The notes under the pieces are model-generated. The model worked only from the letters and a program-made list of their open reading frames with translations. It made no database searches and was not told the DNA's origin. From Allodiplogaster sudhausi (Eukaryota; Nematoda; Chromadorea; Rhabditida; Diplogasteridae), in assembly GCA_945643635.1 (NCBI GenBank), contig CALZFC010000056.1, positions 1,671,001 through 1,735,000 of the forward strand: a stretch of DNA of 64,000 nucleotides. The letters are read 5' to 3'. How positions within the stretch are numbered: position 1 is the stretch's first letter; the number at the start of each line of letters is the position of its first letter. The translations under genes were made by a program, and so were the position numbers. Positions 1 to 12,769 of the stretch are shown here, one piece after another.

Positions 1-236
1 GCTTGTGGTAACAGACTTTATTTTCAAATTTTGGAGGGATTTTACCGCTATTAATATGACCCATCACCATTTTTCTGGATAGAATTCTTTGTTTTTGAAT
101 CAAATCTATTGTTCTGGACGTAATTTTTCTCACCAGGACTACGTTTCCTCGCTTTGGTCAATGTTTAACACTCTTTGCGTTATTCATGTGATGCCGTCTT
201 TTCGGATATTATTTTCTCTCATTTTCAGTTTGTACG

Positions 237-3200
237 ATGTCACAGATGCTTATCGAAGTTCTGCAAAAAACAATCTCACAAAGTTGGTTCTAATTTTGTT
301 GGGTTGTTACAAATTTTTATAACAGAAGCCAATGTTATCGCGAGATACCTTACTTTAATAGTTTTTTTATACGCTCATTTATCAGCTGATGCAACATGTA
401 TTGACCTAATTTTAGATCCAGACGATCAAAGGCGGGCCCTTGAATTCCTCCAGCATGCCTCAACACAAGATTTTGTACGTTTCTTTTTCGTAAATTTTTC
501 GGAAAATGTGATAAATATGCATGCGAACTTAGAAACACTTCTGAAAAGACTATGTTGATGCTAAGATAAGAAATAGCATTCGTAGACGCAAAGAATAATA
601 ATCGGAATTGTATGTTTTGCAATTCTGTCGGCAATGTTTGCAGGCAGGCTACGTACGGGAACTTAGCGTTATTCTCCGGGAAGCGCAGCTGCAGTCTTTT
701 GTACGGCAAGCAGCTGGATTGCAATTGAAAAATGTATTGTACTCGAAAGACGATCTTACAAGGAATGAATATCTCGGCAGGTTCGAAAGCCAAAGGATTC
801 GGGAATGTAAAGAGAATGAGAAATGATTGGCAGATGGCTGCAACAGCCAGTGGAAGCTCGCGCAGTCATCAAGGACCAAGTCATCAGCACTCTCGGCACG
901 GAGCCTTTCCGCCCTTCCATTGCTGCTCAATGCGTCGCTGCCATTGCATGCGCTGAGATTCCTTCCGGGGTTTCTTTTTCTATACTTTAATTCTTTATAG
1001 AATAATTCTTTATAGAACGTTCTTTCTTATTACACATATATTTTAAATGTTTTTAGTTGTGGCCAGATGTTATAAATCTATTGATGTCGAGCGTCACCGC
1101 CCTAGGCAGCACTGAGACGTTGAAGGAGTCTAGCTTAGAAACTCTGGGCTACATCTGCCAAGACATCGATCCAAATGTAAGTTTTCTATATCCAATAGAT
1201 GCTTTACCTTATAATTTAAAATGACAGTGATTTTTCTCTTTCTACCTCTGCCTCGTTTTTAATATGTTCTTCGCCGGAATGATATTAAAGAGTATTCTGT
1301 TTGCTGGTACTAACATTTGTTATAATATCCCAATTGTTTGTTGCAGGTGTTGATGAGACAAGCGAATGAGATTCTGACTGCGATTGTGCATGGAATGAAG
1401 AGAGACGAGCCTCAGCACGTTCGATTGGCCGCCACGAATGCCCTTCTGAACTCTCTCGAGTTCACCAAGAACAACTTCAGCAACGAGGTACTCCGACCTC
1501 TCTCTTCTCTGGAACTACTGTATTTTTTCAGCCGGAACGCAACATTATCATGCAAGTTGTCTGCGAGGCCACGCAAGCCACCGACGCCGCCGTCAAAGTC
1601 GCGGCCCTCCAGTGCCTTGTCCGCATCATGTCTCTCTACTACCAGTACATGGAGGCTTACATGGCATCTGCTCTCTATCCAGTCAGTTCGCTTTCCTCTT
1701 AATTCTATTAATCGAGACTAAGGTACCTTAACTATGTGATTCATTGAAGATAACGGTGGATGCAATGCGAAGTACGCAGAATGAAGTGGCTCTCCAGGGC
1801 ATTGAATTCTGGTCGAATGTCTGTGAAGAAGAGATCAACTTGAGTGTAGAAGCAGAGGAAGTTAGCTTTTACTTTCTTTAGCTCCCGAGTTCAGCTTGCA
1901 TGGTAGAGGATTGCAGGCGGAAGAGAACAACCGAGTGCCCGAGCACACTTCTCGTCACTACGCCAGAGGAGCAATCCAGCATCTCTGCCCCATTCTCTTG
2001 GAAACACTCGCCAAACAAGGTATTTCCTTACTTCAGTCATCTTACGCTCTCCTGGTGCTGTGAACAGAGGACGGAGACGACGAGGATGACTGGACTCCTT
2101 CGAAGGCTGCGGGAGTGTGTGTCATGCTTCTTGCCCAGTGCGTAGGCAATCCCGTTGTCGATGCTGTTCTTCCCTTCCTTCAACACTTCTCCAACCAGCG
2201 ATGGCAATATAGAGAAGCTGCCATCATGGCATTCGGGTTTGAGCTCTTTTGCTTTTTGTTGTTCAAGTGTGATAATAAACATGTCAGCCATTTTGCTTCA
2301 CATTGTTGGGTTCATATAATTTTTGAATTAATATAAATTTAGGTCTATTCTGGAAGGGCCAGATGAGAACAAACTTGTACCGTTGGTTGAGCAAGCGCTG
2401 CCGCCTCTCATTCAGGCCCTTGCCGATCCTCATGTTAGACATTTTCTCGTTTCTTGCATGGTATTGAAAAGGTATATTCTTGTTCAGGTGAACGTGCGAG
2501 ACACTACCGCTTGGACAATAGGGCGAATGTGTGAGAGATGCGGAGAAGTGGTGATTAGGAGGGAAGTGCTGAGCTCTCTGCTGCCCGCCCTCAGTCAAGC
2601 GCTGCAGCAAGAGCCAAGAGTCGCAGCCAACATCTGCTGGGTAAGGATTCCTCTGTTATCATTCAATGTCATGTTATGTGCAGACAATCGTTGCCCTCAC
2701 GAAGTCTGCGTATGAAGCAGCCCTTGCGAATGGAACGGACACGACAGGACAGCCAGACACTTTCGTGTTGAGTGCGTGCTTCGAGGGAATGATCAACGAA
2801 TTGATCAAGAGCACCGACCGGTTAGCCCTCCTCTCCGCTCTCCTTCTCACTCCGGGAAGTCCTTGCAGACCAGACAGCAACCAGAACAACCTGCGGCTGG
2901 CTGCCTTCGAGACTCTCATGGAGTTGATCAAGAATTCTCCGAAGGACTGCTACCACGTCGTCCAGACAACCACTCTCCACATGCTCAAGAAGCTGCACCA
3001 ACTTCTGGACATGGAGTCACATGCCACTTCTGCTTCTGACAAGGCAATTCCTAAAGATTGTTTTACACAAAGAGAGCAGATAATCTTTCGTTGTATAAAT
3101 CAGCTTTTGAGATGTTTTCAAACGGTAGTTTTTCTATCGGTTACAGATTTTTTTCTGCTTTTTCTTCCGTCAAGACTTCCGTTACTCTGCTGAATACATT

Positions 3201-4865
3201 TGCAGAGACAGGTCATGGATCTACAGGCTCTGTTGTGTGCGACTCTTCAGTCTGTTCTACGCAAGATGCACCCTTCTGATGCTCCCAAGGTTTTTCACTT
3301 CCTTCAATATGGTGTGCAGCCATTCACAGGCAGTTAATAGCTGAAAATGTTTCACCAGGTTGCTGATGCAATCATGAACGGCCTACTGCAAATAATGGAT
3401 CGCAGTGCTGGCCGTGCCAACAATGTCATCGAAGAGGCTCTTCTTGCCGTTTCTACCCTTATTGAAGGCGCGGGGGTTGATCACAGGGGAAAAGGGTGGT
3501 CTGAGGGTCCCCCAAAAGTGGGTGGGTACGAGTTTTTTTTGGGTGCCGAAAGTAAGGTAGAGTAATATAGAAGCAATTTTTTATATAAAAAATACTGTAT
3601 GGGGTAGTGTTTGATTATAGCCCAAAAACATGGTGTGTTCTCCGTTTCGGACCTGTCTTTTTCACCCTGATTCATCATCGTACTCCTTGATTATGATTTT
3701 ATAAATGAGTGCTTTGCAGTGCTGAAGAGCGGTTTCAACATCTACCTGAGTGTGCTCCGCCCCCACCTCCTCAGAGCTCTCATGACAGCCGACGACTCTG
3801 CCGTCTGCAACGCCGCCATCGGAGTTGTCACTGACCTCTGTCGCTGTCTTGCTGAGATTCGCAACGGTGGAGAAGCCAGTGCGACCCCCTTGGATGTCGA
3901 ACCACTCCTCGATGATATCATGCAGTCCTTTGTCGATGCTGTTCGGGTACATCTCTTTCTCTCTCTCTCACTCTCTCTCTCTTTTGTCTTTGAATGAATG
4001 AGCAATGTCAAGAGGTGCACTGTTTGCAGAATCCTCGTGTTGCGAAGGATGTGAAAGTGAATGTGCTGGGTGCATTCGGAGACGTGGCCCTGGCCATTGG
4101 CCTTGCTTTCGTTCGCTACCAGCCCGCTGTTCTTCCTCTTCTCCATGACGCTGTCTCCCACGCAGTCATCACTGACCCAGTCCGTTTGTATCTTTCATAG
4201 TGCAAGATACATCCCATAACTACAATGATGTACTGTAAAGCGATACTGAGCTGGTTGTTGTAGGAAGACGTCGACCAAGTAGAATATGTGGATCGGTTGC
4301 GGGAGCAGTGCGTCTCTGCCTATACTGGAATGTTGCAAGTCGGTTTAGGCTTCAAAGTTGATAATCTTCGTTCTTTCGTGAGTACGCCTGAAACTCTTGG
4401 ATGCTGTAGGGAGTGCGTGATGAGGGAGCAGACAGCGAGGAAGGGAGGGCTCGCACTCATCAGGCAGTTGGTCCCTTCGCACAGAACATGTGCGATCTTC
4501 TCAACAAGTCAGTTCTTTGTCATTTCCTTAATCGAATTTCCATTAAGTATAAGTTGGTATTGAGATGCTGCGAGACAAGTCCCGTGCCTGCCTCGGATGC
4601 CCTTCTCACTTCCTGTGCTGGTCTGATCGGTGACTTAGTGTCTATGTTCGGCGCGAGTATGCTGACCGCCTTTGACTTGCCTAAGGTTCGATCCCTCTTC
4701 TTCTGCTCCCCTTTCTCCAAACACAAAGTGCTTGATTGGCTCGTCCTTGAGGTGACTGCCCTGCTTGCCCGTGGTCGTCGCTGTCGCCAGTCTCGAATGA
4801 AGGCAATCTCAAATTGGGCAACGAAGGAGTTGCGGAAGGTGTCTCCGAGTATCACCTCCCCATGA
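237..4865 (+). CDS. KPNB1: Importin subunit beta-1 (karyopherin beta-1)
   Basis: Nuclear import receptor that binds importin-alpha/cargo, Ran-GTP and FG nucleoporins. I assemble 22 exons: 237-282, 416-474, 644-780, 834-969, 1057-1176, 1347-1487, 1532-1681, 1750-1860, 1917-2019, 2068-2236, 2343-2433, 2488-2640, 2684-2820, 2869-3043, 3206-3289, 3359-3467, 3720-3946, 4030-4179, 4264-4338, 4410-4507, 4565-4685, 4752-4865. They sum to 902 codons in one frame (human protein 876 aa). Recognisable HEAT-repeat segments include [36 protein letters not shown], the acidic loop [22 protein letters not shown] and the C-terminal WATKELRK. The start at 237 gives an N-terminus aligned with the family ([15 protein letters not shown]). 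Two introns appear to use GC donors, at 3044 and 3468. Identification is secure; individual splice junctions are inferred. Confidence 0.95.
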
Positions 4866-6521
4866 GTATTCTCCTTCCTTCGTCGTCAGAACGCTTTCTT
4901 CTTTCCTATTAGTGAGCACTTCTTAGCTCCGTTTATCTTTATTTTATTTAAGTGTATCTCGAAATGTGTGTTGTTATCAGTTTTGTTGAATTCGTGCACT
5001 CGAGTATGTCAGCCATATGCGGGTTTTTTTGCTACACCTAATTCAAACATTATTGAAAAAAATTAGTTAACCAAATTACTCAAACTATTCGTATGGCTGA
5101 GATGCGCGGGAGGTGAAGAGAAAGAGTGAAAGAGATCTCCCTCTCTAGGATTGCCCCCTTCCCCTGTGACTTTCTTGTTTTGTCCCCCCTCTTCATATTC
5201 TCTCATGCATTAGTGACCCCCGTTTGCCTCCTAACCGCGTACTCAGTTTTGTTGCCGAATACGAGTTCTTAGCCAGATTTGTGCTATGCATCCCACATTC
5301 ATTTATCACAATCTATTTAGTCTAATCAGTTGAATTCTTCGAGTCTAACACGTATCTGGCAGAGACTCGCCGAGAGAGTGAGAGAGAGAGAGCTTTTCTT
5401 TTCTATTTGTCATATGTCATTTGCGTATGTCTTTGATAAACAATGAGCCGTTCACTCGAAGATCAGCAGGGGCATCATTGTGACGGAAAACTGATGCGAA
5501 GTGCGAATTGTAATCATTATTCGCTTATCAGAAGAATGTACACGGCGGAAACATCAGGGACGAGGAATTTCGTGCTTTTCCTTTTCCTGATTTTGCTCTA
5601 CTGTCTTTCTTGAGGAGGGTGGGCGTGGCAAGAATGCGCTGTTTTGGCGGGTGACTCTTCACTTCTGGCTGTTCCTTTCCATTTCTGTGAATTTGGAAAA
5701 AGTCTTCGCTATTGTTAAGTATTCTTTTTTCATTCAGAAAATAATCCTGCTGAGGTAAACAAACGATGCGCCAATAATTTTAATAAAGTTTTCAAATGGT
5801 ATTAAGATTGGGAAGAATTGATCTGAGTGTTTTTGTCGAAGGGTAAATTTTGCTGGTAAATTAGTTGATTAAATAGAGAAGAGGCACTGACTTACTTGTT
5901 ATTGAAATAATTAATATCTTTCGTTATGTTATTTTGAAAGGTTGTTGAATTGAAGGAGCACAGGTGCCATAGGTAGAAGGTAGCAATAGTTTTTTTTTCT
6001 ACTGGCGCCGCTATTCTTTGGAAGGTTGCACATGTTAGAGAAGTTGCCCTAATACATACATATATGAGATTCCTTTAGACGATATTTGACTCCCTGTGCG
6101 TCGTAGCTCTGTACTATTCATCCAAATTGTGAAGAATACTTCGAATAAATGCAAAGGCTCATCTTCCCAGAGAGAAGAAAGCAGCGGAAAGGATTTTACC
6201 TTTCCGTTCTTCTTACTTCCATTACTATGTCGTGCTACCATAACCTCTACGCCGAAACTTTTGCTGTTGCCATGATCTCGTCTCGTTCTCAGTCTTCCAG
6301 TCTCCCCATGTTTTTCTTCCCTAAATGTATAATGTTTCGTGTTCTGTTGATGACCATAGCTGTTTCCATGATCTCTTCTCTCTCTTCTCTTCTCTCTCTC
6401 GCATGAGTGAACTCTCTCAGTGCCACTTCTTTCTTTGCCTTTCCCCTAGGACTTGTTTGGATTTCTCGTGTAGATAATACATATACCTAGAATTTGACAG
6501 AAAAGAGAACAAAAGAAAAGA
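4866..6521. other. Intergenic DNA, no gene seen
   Basis: About 1.65 kb between importin beta and the transporter. It is AT-rich with short GA/CT tracts (for example around 5375-5392 and 6375-6402). An AATAAA at 5782-5787 could serve the upstream gene but is 900 nt past its stop. The ORFs here show no splice-compatible or family-like sequence. Confidence 0.6.
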
Positions 6522-6638
6522 ATGGGTCGGAGGAAGAGCTACGACTTATCACACAATTCTACTGAAAAGGCGAGGAGTGCAGATGGATCGGAACTTGTTC
6601 ATTCTCACCAGGCCCATCAAAATGGAATCAGTTGGGTC

Positions 6639-6669
<31 letters not shown>

Positions 6670-9103
6670 GAGTACAAGAGAGAGAGGAGACATTGAGAGA
6701 GATAGAGCGTATGTGAATGAAAAGTGGAGAAAACGAAAGAATATGTCAGACTTTGTCATTCCAGGTTGTAGCAGCAATCTTCATTGTAGGCGAAATGGTT
6801 GGAGGAGGACTCGTTGCCATGCCTGGAGCAATGAGAGATGCAGGTACTTTCTCTCTGCTCTCACTTGCTCTCTTTCACTCGAGTTCTCTCTCTCTCTCTC
6901 TCTCTCTCATACACATTCACTTTCTCTCTGTCCAATTCTCTCTCTCTCACTCGCTGTCTCTCTCTCTCTCGCTTTCTCTCTCTGTCTCTTTCTCTCTCTC
7001 TCGTTCTGCCTCTCGCTTCTTGCTTATTCTCAAATTCCAACGTCATGTAAACACAAAACAGATATGAGCCACCTATGTACATATGTACATATGTAGCTGA
7101 TGGAACGTCTTTATAGGTAATTCGAAGTGAGAAAAAATAATTAAAACTATTTTTTGATTGATACCTTTTGATTGTGATTAATTTCTGCCTCATCGTCAGC
7201 CAACATGTAGCTTCATTTCCTTCAGGGATCTATGCCGGAGTTCTTGTCACTTTGGTGGGAGCAGTCACTTCTGGGTACACGGGAATTCAACTGGGAGATA
7301 ACTGGATTATGATGCAGAAAAGGTTCAGATGAAAATGCTACTGATGAGAGAGAGAGAGAGGGTTAGAGAAGACGCAGAGTAGAAAAAAGGGAGAGATAGC
7401 GGAAAGCTCAAGTTGAAACGAGACATGAATTGGTAGTGTTTATCCAGAATAAGACATGGACAAAGAAAAGAATGATTAAGATGGGATGAATACCGCTCGT
7501 CGTGCAGGAAACCGTATCCAGAGATGGCCAGAAGAGCGATTGGAATCCGCACCATGCAAGTTGCATTCCCAAGACACTGTCCCTGATTAATTCCCCTGCA
7601 GGCACTTCGTGTCAGTGTGCATCGTAGTGACTCAGTTCTCCATCTCGGTTGTCTTCCTTCTCCTCGCTGCTGGGAATCTCTCCACTCTTCTCATCTCCTT
7701 CTTCGATCTTCATATCAGTACTTGCTATCTCACCATCTGCGTCGCTGTCGCCGTTCTCCCTCTCATTATGCTCGGCAGCCCAAAGGACTTCTGGTTTCAC
7801 TCTCTGACTTTCTCTCCCTCCCTCTCTCTATCTCCCTCTCTCTCGAGCTTCTCTCTCTCTCTCTCTCGCCTATCTCTCTACCTCTCCCTCTCCCTCTCCC
7901 TCACCCTCTCACCTTGGCCAGGCAAGCAGCCGTCGCAGCGATGGTCTCAACTTCAATAGCGATCATTCTCATCCTTATCAACACATTTCATGACTCTGAG
8001 AAATGTTATCCTGAGGCCAATTATCCGGACGTTCAAGCGAAGAAATTTTTTCTTGCCTATGGTTAGCGCCACCAATACAACTTTCTTTTCGCTGATTTCT
8101 ATCTTTCAAAATCGGAAGATGTCAGAAAAAAAGTGAAGATAGAGAGTAAAGAAAGAGACAGAGTGGAATAAAGACCTAAGGGTAACAGCTGTTATGTTTC
8201 AACTTGGTTGGTCTGCCCCCCCCCCCCCCGATTATGAAAAAATGGCGAAATAGTGATGGGGAGCGGGAGGAGTAGACACAAATATTCTTTATCCTCTACT
8301 ATTTGCCACCGTTTTCCTATGTACATTTCTTAACCGAATATTTCTAATTATCCTCTAGGGACGATTATTTTTGCGTACGGTGGCCATGCAGCGTTTCCCA
8401 CGCTTCAGCATGACATGAAAGAGCCGAAGCTCTTCGGACGCAGCGTCACTCTCGCATACATCAGTCAGAGAGGGAGAGAGTGAAGAGAAATACAACTAGA
8501 TAGAAGGAGAGAGGAGAGAGAGAGAGAGCGGAGAACGAGAGTGGAATTCCTTGCAGTTATTGTGGGAATGTACTTGCCCGTCTGCATTGCCTGCTTCCTC
8601 GTCTACGGAGATTCCTTGCAGGGCAATCTCATCGATTCTCTACAACTCAGCTGGATTCAGAAGACTGTCAGCATTCTCCTTTCACAAACAGTGTTCTAAC
8701 ATCTTCTTAAGGTCAATGTTCTGATTACCATTCACGTGTTCTTAACGATAGTCATCATCTATTCTCCCCTCTCACAAGGAGTCGAAGAGTTTGTCGGAGT
8801 CGAGCAAAGTTAATCAGCAAGTTATAATCACAGACTCCTTTAAGATATTCCTCTCCCTGACAATGAGAGAAGATAATTAGAAGAGGAATGAAGATGTTCA
8901 GAATGGGGCGTCTCTCGAATTGCAATTCGCTCTGGACTTATGACCCTTTCCACGTTCGTCGCTCTGTCAATGCCGAATTTTGGAGTTGTTCTTGATCTGG
9001 TCAGTTTATCTATTCGAATATTTCTTTTTTTATTTTGTAAAGATATTCCAGCGTGAATGAAAACGAGTGCGGAGGCGAAGACTACATGGAGAGAGGGAGA
9101 TAG

Positions 9104-9148
<45 letters not shown>

Positions 9149-9849
9149 CGAGAATGGTAGAATCATTAAATATGTATTTGTACGTATCCATGTACAAAGA
9201 GACAGATAAGGAGAGAGTGAAAAAGAAGACTTAAGGTAGGCGGATCAACGATCACTCTGATGACAATGCTGCTCCCTCCAATTTTCAATCTCTTTTTGCT
9301 GGCCGGGGAGAAGAAGAGGGAGATACTTCTAGAAAGAGGAGCTATTTCTACGAAGGATGACGATGACGTCAGCGCCAATTTCTTTGAGTCGGTCAATTCA
9401 TTTTGGCTTTGTCATTCTTTCCAAGCCAGGAAAAAAGATTCATGATGATTCAGGGTCTTCAAATACAACAATGCGTGGCTCTTGATCTGCAACGCTGTTG
9501 TCTTGTGTGAGATAAATCAAAAAGAGTGACGATTGTGGTAGTTGAATATAGAATAATGATTCTGTCAGTTGTGGGAGTGGCCGGAGGAGCAGCTGCGACT
9601 TACTCTGCCATCGACGCTCTCTCCTCCACTGAATACATGGCCCCTTGCTATGTCCTCGTCTTCCAGGGCAATCCTCTAAAAGGTCTCACTCTTTCTGCAT
9701 TATCAGTCATCATAATAACTCTTCTAAGGAAAGGAAGGCTCAGTTGCGCTCTGCGGAGCATATCGCAATATCTCTACAGTGCTTTGAGGGGATTCAAGAT
9801 GATTCAAGCTGTCAACCGTGATTATTCCAATTCATTTACATCCAAATAA
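6522..9849 (+). CDS. SLC36-like proton-coupled amino-acid transporter (Aa_trans family)
   Basis: Multi-pass membrane transporter of the AAAP/SLC36 type. Thirteen exons: 6522-6635, 6765-6843, 7226-7322, 7508-7555, 7602-7793, 7922-8061, 8359-8463, 8557-8666, 8712-8808, 8902-8999, 9236-9387, 9454-9506, 9569-9849; the sum is 522 codons with phases matching. The first membrane segment carries the family pattern GEMVGGGLVAMPGAM; others include LVTLVGAVTSGYTG, FAYGGHAAFPTLQHDM (the conserved FxxHxxFPxxQxxM region), IVGMYLPVCIACFLVYGD and NVLITIHVFLTIVIIYSP. The 7556 intron starts GCAAGT, which is needed to keep the frame. Introns contain long GA or CT arrays. An AATAAA overlaps the stop (9845-9850). 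Substrate is not inferable from sequence. The last exon may be longer than the real C-terminus. Confidence 0.88.
6636..7225. repeat. GA array (6640-6705) and CT array (6880-7015) filling the first two introns
   Basis: The first intron is mainly (GA)n on the plus strand, the second mainly (CT)n. Open frames of the type (Ser-Leu)n or (Glu-Arg)n across them are artefacts. Confidence 0.9.
8216..8229. repeat. Poly-C run (14 C) inside a transporter intron
   Basis: Fourteen consecutive C between the exons ending at 8061 and starting at 8359. Similar poly-G runs occur near 18366-18381, 22545-22558 and 58750-58890. Confidence 0.95.
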
Positions 9850-9949
9850 ATAACTGATTATAAGTCCGACTGCACTAAAAAGTGTACATTGGCAGTTCTA
9901 CATTGCACCCAGCTCTACCCTTAAAAGATGGGCTGTTATAAAGAGAACG

Positions 9950-10309
9950 TGTGCTTTTTTAGACAAACGGACATCAGGAAAATTTACAGATGTCTTACGT
10001 GCTCCTTTAATAACGGGTCCTCGAGAACAACGAGGAAAAAGTGAAAATAAAAGGAAGCCTTTAGCTATAAAGGAGGAATGGACGAGGAACGACCAAGAAG
10101 AACCATCTTTGTCTGGCTTTTCAGCTATCGTTCTCTGGCAAGAAGAACAAGGTTACCCTGCCGGTGCGAATTGGGACGACTTGAATGAGAGGCTCATCCC
10201 ACTCAGGCATAGACAATGGCGGATCCGACGCCTCGGAACCCTGGCTGTGATCTTATCTTTCCTGAAGGGATCATTTAAATCAACTCAAACGAATAATATA
10301 AGAAATTGA
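9950..10309 (+). other. Unassigned open region, possible exon
   Basis: After a T-rich stretch ending in TTTTTTAG a frame stays open from about 9962 to 10309 without an ATG at its head. It is rich in charged residues, then contains a Trp/Arg-rich part (WRIRRLGTLAVILSFLKG). It is not GA-repeat sequence. A shorter alternative is an exon after the CTTTTCAG at about 10120-10127 ending in VTLPVRIGTT-stop. I recognise no family; it could be an exon of a small gene or chance. Confidence 0.2.
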
Positions 10310-10330
10310 AGAGAAAATTAATGAAGAGAG

Positions 10331-10331
<1 letters not shown>

Positions 10332-10377
<46 letters not shown>

Positions 10378-10556
10378 CGAGAGAGAGAGGCAGAGAGAGA
10401 GGCAGAGTGGGTTAGGTGGGAGTGAGAGAGGGAGTGAGAGAGTGAGAGAGCGAGAGAGCGAGAGAGAGAGGGAGAGAGAGAGGCAGAGAGAGAGGCAGAG
10501 TGGGTTAGGTGGGAGTGAGAGAGGGAGTGAGAGAGTGAGAGAGCGGGAGAGAGGAG
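10332..10556. repeat. GA-rich minisatellite with a 93-bp period
   Basis: A GA/GAGC tract in which a block containing GGCAGAGTGGGTTAGGTGGG occurs twice (about 10401 and 10494), followed both times by a GGGAGTGAGAGAGTGAGAG segment. This is a tandem duplication inside the larger (GA)n region. Confidence 0.85.
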
Positions 10557-11022
10557 ATAAAAAAGAAAAAAAAATCCTTCAAGAATAAGATAAAGAGAGT
10601 TGAAAGAAAAAAAAACAGACAAACAGTATTGGATTTGGAAGGCTGCTGAGGAGAGGAGGGAAGTGAAGAGGATCCCATGTAAGATAGCTTCGTTCACAAA
10701 TAGAGAGCTCAGGTCAGCGGTCTCTTCGTTATGCAGTCGAAATCAGAAAAACGTTAATTGTGCACATCTAATACATTTATAGCGCAGTGGTTATGGTAAC
10801 GTGCATATTTTCTCAGTAAGCGTAGTTGAAAATCTAAATTGGCATAGCTAGCGTTTGATTTGATGATTCCTGTGGTTAACCCATTTTGTGTTATTCTTTC
10901 ATTCTGCGGTCTCTAAACTTGTTTGATGACTTTATTTTCTTTCATGGCATGGGAACTTTCTGTGTATTCTTTTAGATTGGCTTGACACGGTTACCGTCGG
11001 ACACCGACCTGCAAACAAAGAT

Positions 11023-12090
11023 ATGAAGATCAAGCGAATTCCGCAAAAAAAGATTTCCAAACGTGAGAAGTCGACCAGTGGCGGTGTTGCGTCGCAGGGC
11101 TTATGTGAAGAGGAAAAGGCAGAGGAGCAACCACTTCACTCTTGTAAGTCCTTTCTCGGGTGCTCGCCTGTTCGTTTTTCTTTTAGCCTAGTTATTCACG
11201 GTCATGGGATTATTTATTCGCGGGCAAAGGATTATTTAATTTTCATTTCCTACGAATACTTTCAGCCTGTATTGTTAAGGCCTCAGGTATTCGATGGGCC
11301 CATCTTTAAGTTGTGAGCGGCATTTATTTCTTAAAGCCGATGCTTCTGATTCGATGTCGCTTCTCATTGGAAATATTCCGTTTTATCTTGACCTGGTATG
11401 ATTTTGAGGTTCCTCTTTTCTGGCGTTCCGCAATTAGTTTAACATTTATTTTTCAAGGAAATTGTGGCATCGTTCTTGAGGGAATATGTGAACGTTCGTA
11501 TTGATTCTGTGGTTTCTCTGCGAAGTTCTGCTTCTGGGGATCGGCTGGACATGGTAAGGACGCTTCCTTCGTAATCCGTCTAAATCCCTTTTGAACTTTG
11601 ATGTGGTTCTATGTAGCTCAAATTGGCCTTAGTCAAATTCACAAGCTAATATTTAATATATTTACGAGTAATGCTTTTTCTGGAAGATCATGGCCCGTGT
11701 CTTCGAGTTCGTGATAATCATTGGAACCATTCAGTGTATTCCATCCACAGCATCAGCCATTTAAGGGTCAACTGACTGCCAAAGCTGTGTTTGAAGAGGC
11801 TGCAGGGGTGCAGATTGCTTTGGAACGAGCAGACCGTGTCGGCCCATTCGTTGCAGCAAATTATGGAATCATTTCCTGCACTCCGAGCCTTGATGGTTGG
11901 GTTTTGTGTTCATTTTGACACCTTTTTTCCTTTTCGAGCAACCGCGAAGATGATTGATTCATCTTAAGCTCAGTGTGCAAGATATTCGGACGGTATAGTT
12001 TCGGCTGATGTTCTTCGAGAGCGCATTGACAGCTTCATAGTCAAGCATGATGAAAAGCTGGCCGGAGTTAGTGCCTCGTGTATATATATG

Positions 12091-12128
<38 letters not shown>

Positions 12129-12599
12129 TAATAATTTATTCGTTTTTTAAGTCACGTAAGCTGAGGAAGCGGAAACAAGAAGCTGATGAAGATGGATGGA
12201 TTACTGTAAAGAAAGGTAGCCGAAAACCCGTTCCCGATGCTAAGAAAGTGCGGAAGAACGAAACTCCCGCAACTGGGAAGAAAACAAAAAGGAAGAGTGG
12301 GGTACGCCCATTTTAATTGTTTTTCCTTGTCAGTTTTTTATACAAAGTTTTTTTTGCACAGGACGATGTCGCATTCTACAGCTTCCAGCTCAAGGAGTCC
12401 AAATTGCGCCGTTGGTTTTTTTTTTCGTTTTTGGATATAACATGAAAACCGTAAGACATCAATGGCATTTTTTTTAGAGTGAATACTCAAATGATATTTC
12501 ACAATTATTTGAGATGTCAACGAATTGCGGCAGAAGTTTGAGGAAGACAAGAAGCGAGTTGCCCATGCGAAGGCTGCGAGGAAGTTTAACCCGCTCTGA
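11023..12599 (+). CDS. RRP7A: Ribosomal RNA-processing protein 7 homolog
   Basis: Nucleolar factor for small-subunit rRNA processing. Eight exons: 11023-11143, 11337-11395, 11458-11553, 11751-11900, 11974-12066, 12152-12301, 12362-12410, 12514-12599; the sum is 268 codons (human about 280 aa). The N-terminal RRM-like strand LLIGNIPFYLDL corresponds to the LFVLNVPPY region. ADVLRERIDSFIVKHDEK matches the helix before the basic part. DEDGWITVKKG matches the DDxGWVxVxRxGR motif. The C-terminus (FYSFQLKESK, then LRQKFEEDKKRVAHAK and RKFNPL) matches the conserved RRP7 tail. The start at 11023 is the first ATG in frame and gives a plausible length; an upstream exon cannot be excluded. The gene ends 170 bp before the DPP3 ATG. 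Confidence 0.88.
12079..12130. repeat. (TA)n microsatellite in an RRP7 intron
   Basis: Alternating TA with a few TG interruptions, occupying most of the intron 12067-12151. Confidence 0.9.
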
Positions 12600-12769
12600 A
12601 TTAGTTGTTATTCTTGTTCATTTTGTTACTGCACTGTCATTGTTTTGTGAACAGATAAATGAGCTTGGTACGCTTCCGTTGTTTTGGCGTTCGCGGTCAT
12701 TTTCCGCATGGATGATATTGCAATTGAAGGTTGCGAATAAAGGTTGAGAGTGTTGTGAGAAGGAAAGCC